DNA of 64,000 nt from Bullera alba (GCA_001600095.1 BCIX01000001.1:3621198-3685197), one strand, 5' to 3'. Numbered from the stretch's first letter, positions 24,188-34,789 are shown. Translations and numbers: made by a program. Notes: generated by a model not told the origin, from the letters alone.

Positions 24188-26804
24188 ATGCAGGTCGACC
24201 CATCAGAGCTCGTTCTCACCCACTATCAAGGCGGTCTAGCGATCCTCGGCCCAGGCCTCGACAGAGCAGTATCCGCCCTGCTCCCCAAGCCATGTCCATT
24301 GGCAACACCCTACCACGTCACTCTAATCACCGCACAAGAATTCAAAGCGGCAGAACGACCGGTGGTTCCGAGCCATATTCGCTTGGATCGGATCTACGCC
24401 CTCGGACTCGGCGGCAAGCGGGACACTCGATGGATAGTGGCTGTATGGAACCATGCGGACCTATGGCGCTCAAGTCTGGGTCTACCGAAGAAGGATTACC
24501 ATATCACCGTGACTTCAAACGATATTCACGAAGTCAAGAAGGGTATATCGAGCCTGCTCCATCCGATTTCCGTCCAAGCCGTCGCCGAGCTGGGCGAGGA
24601 CGTACTGGATCATGTCATCGTTGCATCAAATGACTGCCCAGAGCTGGTGGGTACAGACTTGACTTCTATGTGACCATGCTGACGATGGATGATAGCAAAT
24701 TGCACTGTCGGAGGAGCTAATCGCCAGATATCCCACTTCGTATAAAGGCTACGTTCGGCTATCGGAGTACACGTCAGACCCCAAGCTGTCAGCTCTATGT
24801 CTCGCTCGAGCCTTCGCCCTAGAGCCAAGTATCTCCCACCTGGTGAAACGGCTCGCAAAGCTCGCAGATCAGACTCCATGGGGTCCAACGACGACCCAGG
24901 TCGAACTCGACTGTATACCTCCCGCACTACGCCCTCACCTGCTACTCCCTTGGCCACAAGAATTGGCTAACCGCATCAAGCTCCTATGGACATGTCCAAC
25001 GGCCTCCCGAGACCGACAGATACACTCCGGGTACGAGCTTCCACGATTCTTCTCATGGGTCTATTCCGGTCGCTTGGCGGGCATGTCAACACCTCGGAAC
25101 GAGAACGACATCGACGCACTGGTTGCCATGGGAATCACCCACGTCCTCACCCTCACGGCCGAGACTCCCCTCGATCCCAACTGGTTCCAGTACAAGCTCG
25201 AACACGTCTACATTCCCATTGCGAACTATGGCGCGCCGACCATCGAAGAGATGGACAACGTCTACGCCAGGATGCAAGACGGCGGGGCATGGTTGGTGCA
25301 TTGCGGGGGAGGAGTAGGCCGAGCTGGGACAATACTTGCTTGTGTGATGGCCATGCTGGGTACGGAAGGGGAGGAATCGGAAAACACAACACCGAAGTTG
25401 GATGCCGGAACAGCCATTGCGCAGCTACGCCAAATGCGACCTCGATCACTCGAATCTGCCATTCAAGAAAAGTTCGTGTCATCCTGGATCTCCCACCGCT
25501 GGAAGCAGGCGTACGTCAACACGACAGTCGAAGAACCATGTACGATACTTCAGCGACAAGGCCGGATACCGCTCAATACGCCGCTCGTCCTTTTCCTTAT
25601 AGGCAAACCAGGTTCCGGTAAATCGTGGCTTGCGTCGGCCATTTCGAAGCGCCGACCTCGAGGGAAGACCATGGTCATCAGTCAAGACGAATCTGGTTCT
25701 CGGGCGACTTGCGAGCGAGAAGCGGCTAGGTCCTATCCCGATGACACGCTTGTCATTTTCGACAGATGCAACCCACTCCCTGCCGATCGCAAAACCTGGT
25801 TGGAACTATTTTCTCGACAAAGTGTGGCCGTGTACTTCGACTATTCGGGCGAATTGTGTAGGAAACGGATGAACAATCGCCTCGATCATCCCACCCTTCG
25901 AGCCGGTAGGGGCGGAAACGCATTGGAGCAGTTCGAACGGGAGATGACCGCACCAACATTGGATGAAGGGTTTCAAGCCATTTTGACGATTGGATCATTC
26001 AGTGCATCTAGCTCTGCGATCCAGCTCCTCACCTCGGATCCACCTTTGCTCAAGTTTCCAAGAACCCCTCACCTCATCAACCTCGGTGCGGTAACTTCCG
26101 ACGACGTGGTCACCGACGTCTTTGGCTCTTCCGCACCTGCGTCAGGATCATCGGGCGGAGGCGAGATCCAGGGCCGACTTACGCTTGAAGAGAAGATTGA
26201 TGGAGCCAACATGGGCATATCACTGGATTGGAACAGAGTTCTCCGTGTCCAGAACAGGAGTCATTGGGTGTCTTCGGCGAGTCAAGCTCAGTTCAAGAAA
26301 CTGGACGACTGGATCGAGCGACATTCCACCATTCTGCACAATCTCCTCGATAAGGATCCCGAATACCCTGAACGATACATACTCTACGGTGAATGGGTCT
26401 CAACCAAGCATTCCATTCGATACACTGCTCTGCTTGACCTGTTCATCGCTTTCGACCTGTACGACCGACTCTCGGCCACATTCCTCTCCCGGCGGCTACT
26501 CACCCGCGCGCTCGAAGCCGCATCACGAGCCGCCAGTACTGGGACAGATGGCGATCGTCTGGTCATACACCAAGTACCCCTTATCAATGAGACCGAGTGT
26601 GTTACAAGGGAGGAGCTCTTGACGGTCTTGAAGGGCAAAGGTCAATGGACGGACGAGAGGCTCGAAGGTGTGTATGTCCGTTGGGAGGATGACAGGAGAG
26701 AACAGACGATCAGAAGAGGTAAAATCGTCAGAGGCGATTTCATAGCTGGTAATGAGCACTGGAGCAAAGGACATCTCACGCCAAACGTCCTGAAGCCTGA
26801 CTAA
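24188..26804 (+). CDS. Four-domain RNA end-repair-like enzyme: 2H phosphoesterase, DSP-like phosphatase, P-loop kinase, Rnl2-type RNA ligase
   Basis: Exons are 24188-24646 and 24696-26804 (855 residues); the intron GTGGGT...GATAG joins in phase. Domains in order: (1) about 1-115, two HxT motifs, PYHVTL (His43) and DYHITV (His105), as in 2H cyclic phosphodiesterases; (2) about 120-215, helical, TPR-like; (3) about 260-425, dual-specificity-phosphatase fold with the CX5R loop HCGGGVGRAGT (Cys356, Arg362); (4) about 445-600, P-loop kinase with GKPGSGKS (456-463) and VIFDRCNP; (5) about 640-835, nucleotidyltransferase ligase with motif I EKIDGANMG (Lys653), YGEW, FIAFDLYD, EGVYVRW and RRGKIVRGDF. 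Motif spacing is that of T4 Rnl2-type ligases. These activities match end healing (2',3'-cyclic phosphate opening, 5' phosphorylation) and sealing, but the order and ligase type differ from Trl1 (ligase-kinase-CPD). The biological substrate is unknown. No targeting peptide is seen. Confidence 0.8.
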
Positions 26805-26912
26805 ATATCCCACCTCCACTCTCACTCACTGAATTCTCATCGCACTATGTACCCTATCGGTGATGTTTGACATGTATCCACATATCGCTCATCCTGCTGC
26901 CCTACTGAGGAG

Positions 26913-27684
26913 TCAGTGGGTCATCTCGGTGTCGCCGGTCGTTGGCGTCGCGACGTCGTTTCCAGCAGACTTCTTGGCGTAGACCCGCTTGAGAGCCATT
27001 TCACTGCTCTCGAGATTGGCATAGGTGACGTTCTCGGCTCTGAGATGAATGGAGGGTTGACCTTGATGACTCAGATCCGCTCGAAAGGTGTGAGGTTGAT
27101 GGAAGGTCTGGAGACGACCGCTGAGGATGTCGCTGGCAGCAGTTATTGTTAGACCTCGGTCTGTGCTTGGAACGAGTAATTGAAATCCTGCGCCTTCGTT
27201 AGCCGACTTGAGGTCCAGGACGTAGTCGGAGGACTCGAGGTTGACCGTCGCCCTACAGACCATCAGCCAACTCGTGAAGTCTTACGCGTTGAAATACTCG
27301 ACAGATTGGCATGAAGCCCCTGCCGTCCCCAGGACTGCCACTCACCCGTTTTGAGCGAGCTCAGTCAGGGTATCCTTGATGATAGTCTCCCATGCCCCGT
27401 TCATGTCTCCCGCTGTCATTCCGTCAGGGATATCCTGACTGGCGTCGATGTGAGCTTGCTTCCAATCGTCCCCACTGGCATATCGCAAGGAGACTGTCGG
27501 CGCACCCGGCCTGGCGAGGTACTTGCCCAAGACATGTCTCGGGACTTCGTCGCTGTTGGACTGAGCAGATGAGAGCGAGAATGTGATTAGGTCAGTCAAA
27601 GCCAGCTGTTGTCATTACTCTGATTGTACTCACTGAGAGAAGTATGGTCAATACCTCAGCGACACCAGATGCTGATTCAGCCAT
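26913..27684 (-). CDS. Conserved-looking protein of unknown function (201 residues)
   Basis: Exons on the minus strand are 27634-27684, 27346-27560 and 26913-27252, with good splice sites and consistent phases. The product is soluble, slightly acidic, without signal peptide or membrane segment. It starts with a hydrophobic helix-like AEVLTILLSSN and contains DEVPRHVLGKYLARPGAP and a C-terminal helical ANLESSEMALKRVYAKK. Codon third positions are C-rich, as in neighbouring real genes. I do not recognise the family. A TATATA element lies about 120 bp upstream on its strand (27803-27808). Confidence 0.65.
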
Positions 27685-28338
27685 GATGTCTTGTTTGCAA
27701 AGTGATATAGTGAGAACGTTCAGTAGCTGGAATTGGGCACCAGTAAGAGTGTCTGGAAATGTTCAGTCTGCGAGGGAATACACAGTACCAGCTCGTGGGG
27801 GGTATATATGCTGCTTAACAACTCACACTTGAGTCACTCCTCATGTATCAGTTGTGAAAGGAGGGAACAGACGGTATCCCGCCCCGAAGACGCCACATAT
27901 CAGAAGTACAAGAACGGAAGGAGCAGGCGATCAAGAGACTGAAGGCGCTGACGTCAGTCCATCAAGGGAAGTGCCAATGCGCTTGGGTGACGCCCACGGC
28001 GTGACACGCGGATAGCTTACGGGCTCCCTGGACTGCTGTTCCGACGATCCTTGCGGGTTGGTTATTGATTAGTGAATGACCAGAGAATACTACCCATATA
28101 GCATTGTCAGACACAATGACAGCGAAACGACTGTCTCACGGCCTTCGGCACCGAGTGAAGCTATACATCAGCCACTACGGATCGGCAGAGCTGAAATGTG
28201 GGCTATCATATGTGGGTCTGGCCCCAAATGGAGAAGCGAAAACGAAGATGTCGAACAAGGGGTCGCGGGATGTGCTGGTGTGAAAGAAGAGGTATCGGCC
28301 GCGCAAGAGGATCGCTTGTCGAGCTGTGCGAGGTGAAT
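27685..28338. promoter_or_regulatory. Intergenic with TATA element, upstream of the unknown gene
   Basis: These 654 bp lie between two minus-strand genes. TATATA at 27803-27808 is suitably placed for the 201-residue gene. The rest should include the H4 3' UTR. No hairpin-type histone terminator was noticed and no other gene is seen. Confidence 0.4.
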
Positions 28339-28835
28339 CTAAGCGCCGAAACCGTACAGAGTCCTGCCCTGTCGTTTGAGAGCGTAGACAACGTCGAGCG
28401 AGGTCACAGTCTTCCTCTTGGCGTGCTCGGTGTATGTGACTGAATCTCGGATGACGTTCTCGAGGCTGATCATCGAATTAGCAATCGCCACCATACGGTA
28501 AGGTGGGCCAGCACTTACAAGATCTTGAGGACACCTCGGGTCTCTTCGTAGATCAGACCGGAGATTCGCTTGACACCACCTCGTCGGGCGAGACGTCTGA
28601 TGGCGGGTTTGGTGATACCCCTGGAGAGGTCAGTGACACACTCTAATGACGTGATACCAGGCTCTCTCAATGGGCATGCCGGGCTGGTGAAGATGACTCA
28701 CTGGATGTTGTCTCTGAGGACCTTTCGGTGTCGCTTGGCTCCACCTTTTCCTAGGCCTTTCCCGCCTAATCACCAAGGTCAGCTGTGTAAACAAGGTCCG
28801 TCGGTTCCGACCGGACCTTTTCCTCGTCCGGACAT
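28339..28835 (-). CDS. HHF1: Histone H4
   Basis: Exons on the minus strand are 28817-28835, 28702-28765, 28519-28620 and 28339-28465. They join to exactly 103 codons with the H4 sequence throughout, including [40 protein letters not shown] and the C-terminus GRTLYGFGA. It is a core nucleosome histone. Exon 1 has only 19 nt, and its donor GTCCGG departs from the local consensus, but no other GT restores the frame. Three introns in so short a gene is unlike animal replication histones and ordinary for basidiomycetes. No companion H3 gene is adjacent; the divergent neighbour is bL35. Confidence 0.97.
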
Positions 28836-29413
28836 GGTGTCAGTCTGTATAGAAGTTGATAAGGGATCGCAGGTCTGGCGTGGTATGTCAGCTGATGGCT
28901 CGAAGGAGCAATTATGGGCAGCTCACTTCGTGTCGCGGCTTCTCGATTATCGCAGTCAAAGGGATGAGTGGAGTTGGAAGGGAACACGCAAGTTTGAGGA
29001 GCGGCGATGATCTTATACCAGTTGTACACCAGGCCGCTGAATCGAGAACGCAGGAGCTGGCGGCGAGCCGGCCTGAGCGCGATCGTCGCCGGCATCACGT
29101 GATCCAGTCTGGATGCTGTTCATAGGGAATCGCCTCTTCTGGTAATTTGTAAGCCAAGTTTCTGTTTCACCTTCGAAGCCAACTTCGAACACACCCAAAC
29201 GATCCAACCCATACTTCGAACTCTACAGAAGTACACAAACAGCTACCTAATACAAGGCAACTTCACAGCTCACTCTCTAGTCGTTGTGCCATTCGTCCTC
29301 GATCCACCACCAAATAATACAGAGGACCACGACCAGCCGTTGGAGGGACCTTTCTGCCGCTCTTCAAGCTCGACTCCGGATCCCAGAATCGACCTTCCGA
29401 CACCCGGATTACG
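28836..29413. promoter_or_regulatory. Divergent promoter between H4 and bL35m with three TTCGAA palindromes
   Basis: Within 578 bp, TTCGAA occurs at 29172-29177, 29184-29189 and 29215-29220, the last two inside ACTTCGAA. Such clustered palindromes are candidate factor sites; heat-shock elements are built from GAA/TTC units, but nothing here proves that. They lie about 200-240 bp upstream of bL35m. Confidence 0.4.
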
Positions 29414-30180
29414 ATGTCGTTCTTCCCTAGACTGTCGGCGCTGCAGCCAGTAGCTTCGTCTTCGCGGATGCGGATGCCTTCAGGAGCCCCAATGGCACAA
29501 TCGATGCCAACAAGGATGGTCTTTTCGTCACGTCAATTCTCGACGACGATGGCCGTGGAGAAGATGAAGACGCATACGGGAGCTGCTAAGAGGTTCAAGC
29601 TATCTGGTTCGGGTACAGTGAGTCACACGACCCAATTTCCCTCAACTGCGGGAAAGACATATGTCATCCAATAGGATAGAGCTGACGATGGTTTCAGTGG
29701 AAAAAGGTGGGTCTCAGGTTGCTCCTTCTTTGCCCTCATTCGGCTTGCATTATGTCCCGCCATAGCTACCTCTTGCCGCATGGACAAGGATCTCGCTGCT
29801 TAGCGGAGGATGAGGGGGCTATCATCAGACAGAGACAGGGAAATACTGACGAATGACCCCAGTGGAGAGCATGGATCTCGCACGGAAACACCAAATTCTC
29901 GGGGACCAAGGTCGGCAGATTGCAAAGTGGACAATGGGCAACATCAAAGAAGGAGGTGAGTGACAATGCTTCCTCCTCAACTATTGGCCTCGATACACGT
30001 CCCATCTTCATAACTGGAACTACTCGATCCGCGAGGTAACTGAGCTGACGGATTGTCTCTGTGCTCCCCTTCATTTTTTCGATTCATCAACTCCCATCTA
30101 TCGTTTCTCGACCCGCGCACGCATACACCCCTTGGACCTTGTAGAAGAAGCTGCATCAGAGATTGCAGCCATATGCTTAG
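29414..30180 (+). CDS. Mitochondrial large-subunit ribosomal protein bL35m
   Basis: Exons 29414-29617, 29698-29706, 29863-29955 and 30145-30180 join to 113 residues. The bacterial L35 signature is KTHTGAAKRFKLSGSGT, preceded by a Ser/Met/Arg-rich mitochondrial presequence of about 50 residues, and the tail RLQPYA resembles the PYA end of bacterial L35. Exon 2 is a 9-nt microexon encoding Trp-Lys-Lys. The third exon is placed by phase and by its link to the last exon; its sequence (WRAWISHGNTKFSG) is only weakly L35-like, so the exon 2-3 junctions are the least certain part. Confidence 0.75.
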
Positions 30181-30516
30181 ATAGAATGCAGCATGCAAAT
30201 CGATCAGCTCAGCTCTCAGGTCGACCACCAATACTTGGTACCGTGGGAGAGTTGATCGGACATTACCGCGTCCCATGACGCACCGCTGAAACCAAGAGAT
30301 CGACGCGACCGATTTCTGTCCTCTTTCCTTCCTCCTCTTCTTCCTTCTTACTTTCAGCTCATCACCCAACTCTAGCATTCCTCAGACTCAAAAGCCTTCA
30401 TATCTAACTACTTGTAAGTCATATGTTGTGGTCTCCGTCCGTGTGGTCGCTGGTGGGACACTAGGTTTACCTCATCCGTCGTAGATCACTTCCTCCCATC
30501 ACACATCTCACCCATC
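30181..30516 (+). promoter_or_regulatory. Promoter and 5' UTR intron of the DUF3072 gene
   Basis: In these 336 bp, bases 30414-30484 look like a 5' UTR intron (GTAAGT donor, CGTAG acceptor) ending 32 bases before the ATG. Pyrimidine-rich stretches precede it (30320-30370). Confidence 0.5.
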
Positions 30517-31509
30517 ATGGCCGATCCTTCCAACCTTCCTCCTCTTCCCAAGAATCACCTAGATCATCCCGAGAACTGGACGACCGGTTCTGATCCCGCC
30601 ACCGACAAGCAGAAGGGGTTCATCAAAGTCCTCGAAGGGCAGCATGCCGCCCTCGTGCCTGAGGGTGGTCTCGATACCGACGGCATGGGCAAGTCCGAGG
30701 CTAGCGAGGTCATCGAGAAGTTGAAGAATGGAGTCTCAGTAAAACGTGACTCTGGCGCGACGTCCAACGGCGAGGAGAAGGCGCAGGTGATGGAGCAAGT
30801 CAAGGGCGAGAGTAAAGGAAGTAAGGTGGATGCCAGTAAGGCTGAAGACGAGGAGAAGACAACTCAGAACAAGGAAGAATCTACTGGAGACGACGAGGAC
30901 ACTGCCGAGACCGACGGAAAAAAGCGCAAGTCGAACCCTAGCACGACTGCCGACGACAAGCCAGATGCCACATCCGGAGATGGCGAGGTCACGGAAGACG
31001 ACGCTACAGGCAAGGACCTCCATCCCGACAAGACCAAGCAGACTACTTTGGACAGCGTCGTGTCGAGCAAGTCCAATGGAAATGGCGCTTCCACTGCCGA
31101 TGAGAACGAAAATGGCGCAAGGCAAGCGAAGAAACCGAAACTCGACGCGGTTGAAGTTGCTGGAGAGAAGGAAGATGAGAAGATGGGGGAAGGTAAAGCG
31201 GAGGAGATCAACGGTTCATCCAAAGCCGAAGTCTTGGACAAGCTAGAGGAGAAGACGGAGAATGGTTCTGTCGACAAGGGGGCCACGACGACCAACGGGA
31301 GCAGCGGCGCTGCTCAAACCGGTGACACGATCCCCGGCGACTCGTCCCACCTCGACCATCCCGAGAACTGGGCGACTGGCGACGAACCCGCGACTGAGAA
31401 GCAAAAGGGATACATCAAAGTCCTGGAGAAGCAGAACGGCGTGAGCGGTGGGCCCGTCGAGGATCTAGGAAAGAGCGAGGCCAGCGAGAGGATCGAGGAG
31501 CTCAAGTAG
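30517..31509 (+). CDS. Protein with DUF3072-like modules at both ends and a long acidic linker
   Basis: A single exon encodes 330 residues. Residues about 14-70 and 283-330 are two copies of one module: LDHPENWTTGSDPATDKQKG ... GKSEASEVIEKLK, and LDHPENWATGDEPATEKQKG ... GKSEASERIEELK. This matches the small DUF3072 family (pattern W.TGdePaT..Q..yi..L ... KaEAS..Ie.L), mostly known from bacteria. The roughly 210 residues between are Glu/Lys/Asp/Ser/Thr-rich and probably disordered, with basic patches (KKRKSN, AKKPKL) that could act as nuclear localisation signals. The function of DUF3072 is unknown. Confidence 0.8.
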   Translation: MADPSNLPPLPKNHLDHPENWTTGSDPATDKQKGFIKVLEGQHAALVPEGGLDTDGMGKSEASEVIEKLKNGVSVKRDSGATSNGEEKAQVMEQVKGESKGSKVDASKAEDEEKTTQNKEESTGDDEDTAETDGKKRKSNPSTTADDKPDATSGDGEVTEDDATGKDLHPDKTKQTTLDSVVSSKSNGNGASTADENENGARQAKKPKLDAVEVAGEKEDEKMGEGKAEEINGSSKAEVLDKLEEKTENGSVDKGATTTNGSSGAAQTGDTIPGDSSHLDHPENWATGDEPATEKQKGYIKVLEKQNGVSGGPVEDLGKSEASERIEELK

Positions 31510-31778
31510 GAAGTAAAAAGTCAAGCCCAAGTTCACAGGTCAAAAGTCGGTTCAGAAGCAAAATGCAGGACGGGGGAAATCACAAGGGCTAGCGAAAGGT
31601 CAAAGGCAGCTACAAAATTGTGTCATAACAGGAACGATCTGTAACATGCAAGAGTCACGCGGAATGCGATGGTCCGTTGGTGTCAACCAACGGCGTGGGG
31701 CCCAAGAATGAAGGGTGTCTTTTTCAGCTACTCAAGTACATGCCTGACAGCTTGTTACTTCCATTTTGCAGTGTCACG

Positions 31779-33389
31779 TCACCTCCTACTGTTCCTATCC
31801 CGGTCGTCTCGATACCGCCGATCATCTCGGTCACTTTCCCGAGGCCTGTGGTCGCGATCTCTGCGATCATCGCGGTGTCGGTCCCTGTCCCGCTCCCTGT
31901 CTCTGTGACTATCCTTCTCTCTGTGTTCTCGCCGTTTCTCCGCACTACGGCTTCTCTCGCGGTGCCGCCTTGGACTCCTACTACGGTCCTTCTTCCTGCC
32001 TTTATCAGAGGCCACGCCGTCAAAGACCATTCCGTACCCGTCTCCTTGGTGTGAAGGCGTGTGATGACCACTATATCGTCCACTGGCAGCTTGAAGGTTT
32101 TCTCCCCCGCCATATCCCCCTCGACCGCCGCCGCCGCCGCCGAAAGCGCCTCGACCACCTCCACCACCGCCACCGCCTCGACCTCGCCCACGTCCACGAC
32201 CACCAGAGGTGACTTGGGATATGTTCATCTTGGCGACGGATTGAGAGAAGTCCACCCAGATTCGTCTACAAACTCGTTAGTCATTGTAAACCTTTTCTTT
32301 CTGTCTTCAGACAATCAGACTGACCTGTCATCCACGAGGACGTTCTGCATCTTGAAGTATGCCTGTTGCATCTATCAGCTGGGTTCCGCTTGGTCATGAG
32401 CTAGACGTTATGTCTCACCTGTTCGGCCGACTCTCTCTCGTCAAACTCGATGAAAGCATACTGCAGACTGTCTCCGCTTTTCTTGTCCCTGACGATCTCG
32501 CAACTCAAGATTTTACCAAACCGCGAAAAGATCAAGTCCAGATCGTCATCCTGAGTGACCGGATTGAGTTTGCACACGAAGAGGATATTCTCTGGCGGTC
32601 TAACGGCGGCAAAGGGAATATCTCCAATCATCTCCAGAGTCAACGCCGAACTAGCAGCTGCGGTCTGCCGACGCTTTTCCTCCGCCTCCTCCTCTTTGAT
32701 TTGTTGCAAGGGGTCCTCCTCGTCCGAGATTCGCACGATAGACGAGTTCAAAGCGTCTGGCGGCCGGATGGGCGATGGCGGTACATCGATCAAATTGCTC
32801 GGATCGTCAAATGGGTCCTCCAAGATCTCAACATGTCGTATCCTGATATCCTGAAGTGGTCTGCCTTCTTTGTCGAGGTACGCATCATTGATCCTATCCA
32901 AGGTGTCTAGACCCTCGATCACATGGCCGAACACGGCGTGTTTACCGTCGAGGTATTCGATAGAGTCGGCCAGGGTGATGAAGAATTGAGATCCACATCC
33001 AGGTGGATCTGTTGGGGCAACGGCCATAGAGACGGTTCCCTTTGTCGTATGCTTCAGTTTGTTGGTGATTTCAGGCTGGAAGTATCTCGCTGGTTTCGAC
33101 GAAGATGCGGGGTTCAGAGAGTGAAGATAGGAGTCGAGCGATTCTCCTCCTGTGCCCGTCGCAGTCGGATCTCCGGTTTGAGCGATGAAATCCTTCGAGA
33201 CTGTGGGACATTCTGTGAGCTGTATTCCCTGGTATCTGGAAGCGCACACGACTGACCGTTGAAGAAAGCGTTCAGGGCGTAGTACTTGATTTTACAGAGC
33301 TTGAGGAAGTTCTCGCAAGTCTTCGGACACCTGTCCACCTCGAGATCGATGACGAGCTCCCCTAGGGAGGTCTCCAGCATGACCGACAT
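31779..33389 (-). CDS. Cyclophilin-RRM protein (PPIL4 / CYP6 type)
   Basis: Exons on the minus strand are 33257-33389, 32419-33200, 32325-32362 and 31779-32265, giving 479 residues. Residues about 1-165 form a cyclophilin domain ([43 protein letters not shown]). The catalytic Arg of the FHRVI motif is absent (FFNVSKDF), as in PPIL4, so isomerase activity may be weak. An RRM follows at about 238-322 ([11 protein letters not shown] as RNP2, LQYAFIEF as RNP1). The tail is Gly/Arg-rich ([10 protein letters not shown]) and then an Arg/Asp/Ser/His-rich RD/RS-like region. PPIL4-type proteins are nuclear and spliceosome associated. Confidence 0.92.
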
Positions 33390-33711
33390 GGTGCTTCTAG
33401 CCTGTCGACGAGGTGAGTCTGCTGGTCGAGATGAGATGCTCGACTGTTCAGCTCTGCACCTCTCTTTGGTTTGGAGTCAGGAGATCGAAATGTGTTTGGC
33501 TGGAGTGGAGCCCCGGGTGCCACATCCTCTACGACACCGTGCGCGCGTGTTTGACGTTTGCCACCCGGCGCTGGGACCGCCTCGCCTCCCGCAGGCTCCC
33601 GATCCACATCCTTTCTCACCGCCCTCCTGGCATGCCTGCTTTGTCAACGACCACATCGTCCACTGGTCTATCTTACAAGCAAGCTCTGAACCGTCAATCA
33701 ACGTAACAAGT
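33390..33711. promoter_or_regulatory. Divergent promoter region
   Basis: These 322 bp lie between the cyclophilin-RRM start and the His-rich membrane protein start. A GC-rich stretch covers about 33510-33600. No specific element was recognised. Confidence 0.35.
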
Positions 33712-34789
33712 ATGAAAGTCACTTTGGGAGCAGCCCTCGCGCTAGGTAGGTAGGACAAGCACAGGAAAAGAGATTCCGCTGACACCTTTTCCATAACAGC
33801 CGCTTCAGCTTCGGCTTTCCCAGTCCGAATCATTACGCTCTCTGGCCCGCCTAGCGACGACAATGCCATTGTACGCATCCATGCTCCGATGAACGATGAG
33901 GCGCCTGCCCGAAGTATTTGGGGTGACAAACCGTGTCATGAAATGGCACGTCTTGCTTCAGAACAGCACGGACCTTCTGCACCGCCACAAGGCCCCCTGG
34001 GAGCTCTTCTCGCTCGACTGGGCTTGATGCCAGAGGATGCGCACCGACATTCTGCCAACCGATTCGAGATCACCACTGCGGTCAGAGAGCACGACGGAGA
34101 ACATCGAGCCATCGAGGGCGTGGAGGCTTGGAAGCACCACGTCCAAGAGATGATCCACGGTGCCGAGGACAAGGTCCTGCCAATTATGCAAGGTGGTTCA
34201 ATCAGAATTCTGCCCATCATCAATGAGAATGGCGAATTTGCGCCTCATGTTGGTCAGGATGGGCCAGAGTACCACCCGGGACACGGTCACCACCGACACC
34301 ACGACCACGACCGAGAGCAGGGATGGAAGTCGCTTGAAGGGAAAGGCGGCGTGAAGAAACACCACCACAAACACCAGAGCGGACGATACCATGGGTATTC
34401 CTTCCAACAGGCAAAGACTTTCTCCTGCCGGTAAGTGCTCATTGTGTAGTAATTATGAGCCTCGAGCTGACTTGAACAGACTTGGCCGAGCTCTTAAGGC
34501 CCTGCACCCAACTGAGGCAATCGCCGTCGCTTTTGTCTTTGGTGCCGGTGTTGGATCTATCCTCCACGTCATCTTCATGATCTTCCTCATCACCATCAGA
34601 CTCCTGCGTGGAGGCAAGACGTCGACCTGTGCCGAGAGGCGAGCTGCACGAAAGGCCAGGCGAGCGGAGAGAAAGGCTATCAAGGCTGGTGGTGTCAGGC
34701 TCGAGGGCGAGGAGGGCGTGGCGACTTCCGAGGAGGTTCTGCCAAGCTATGCCGAGGGCGAGACTGACCGTCTTGTCGAGAAGGCCTAA
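33712..34789 (+). CDS. Secretory-pathway single-pass membrane protein with His-rich segments, unknown family
   Basis: Exons 33712-33745, 33800-34430 and 34480-34789 give 324 residues. The N-terminus is a signal peptide (VTLGAALALAASASAF). A presumed extracellular part of about 210 residues follows, with two His clusters, HPGHGHHRHHDHDRE and KKHHHKHQSGRYH. One strong membrane segment (AIAVAFVFGAGVGSILHVIF and on) is followed by a basic cytosolic tail (ERRAARKARRAERKAIK) ending in acidic sequence. The topology fits a type I membrane protein. His clusters suggest metal or pH sensing, but this is inference. I do not recognise a family. Confidence 0.7.

Noticed and set aside
28339..28835. A histone gene cluster with H3
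   Set aside because: Only H4 is present; the divergent neighbour is bL35m and no H3, H2A or H2B sequence was found in the window.
31677..32212. Plus-strand frames antisense to the Arg/Asp-rich tail of the cyclophilin-RRM gene
   Set aside because: Low-complexity antisense shadows; the minus-strand RRM protein explains the sequence.
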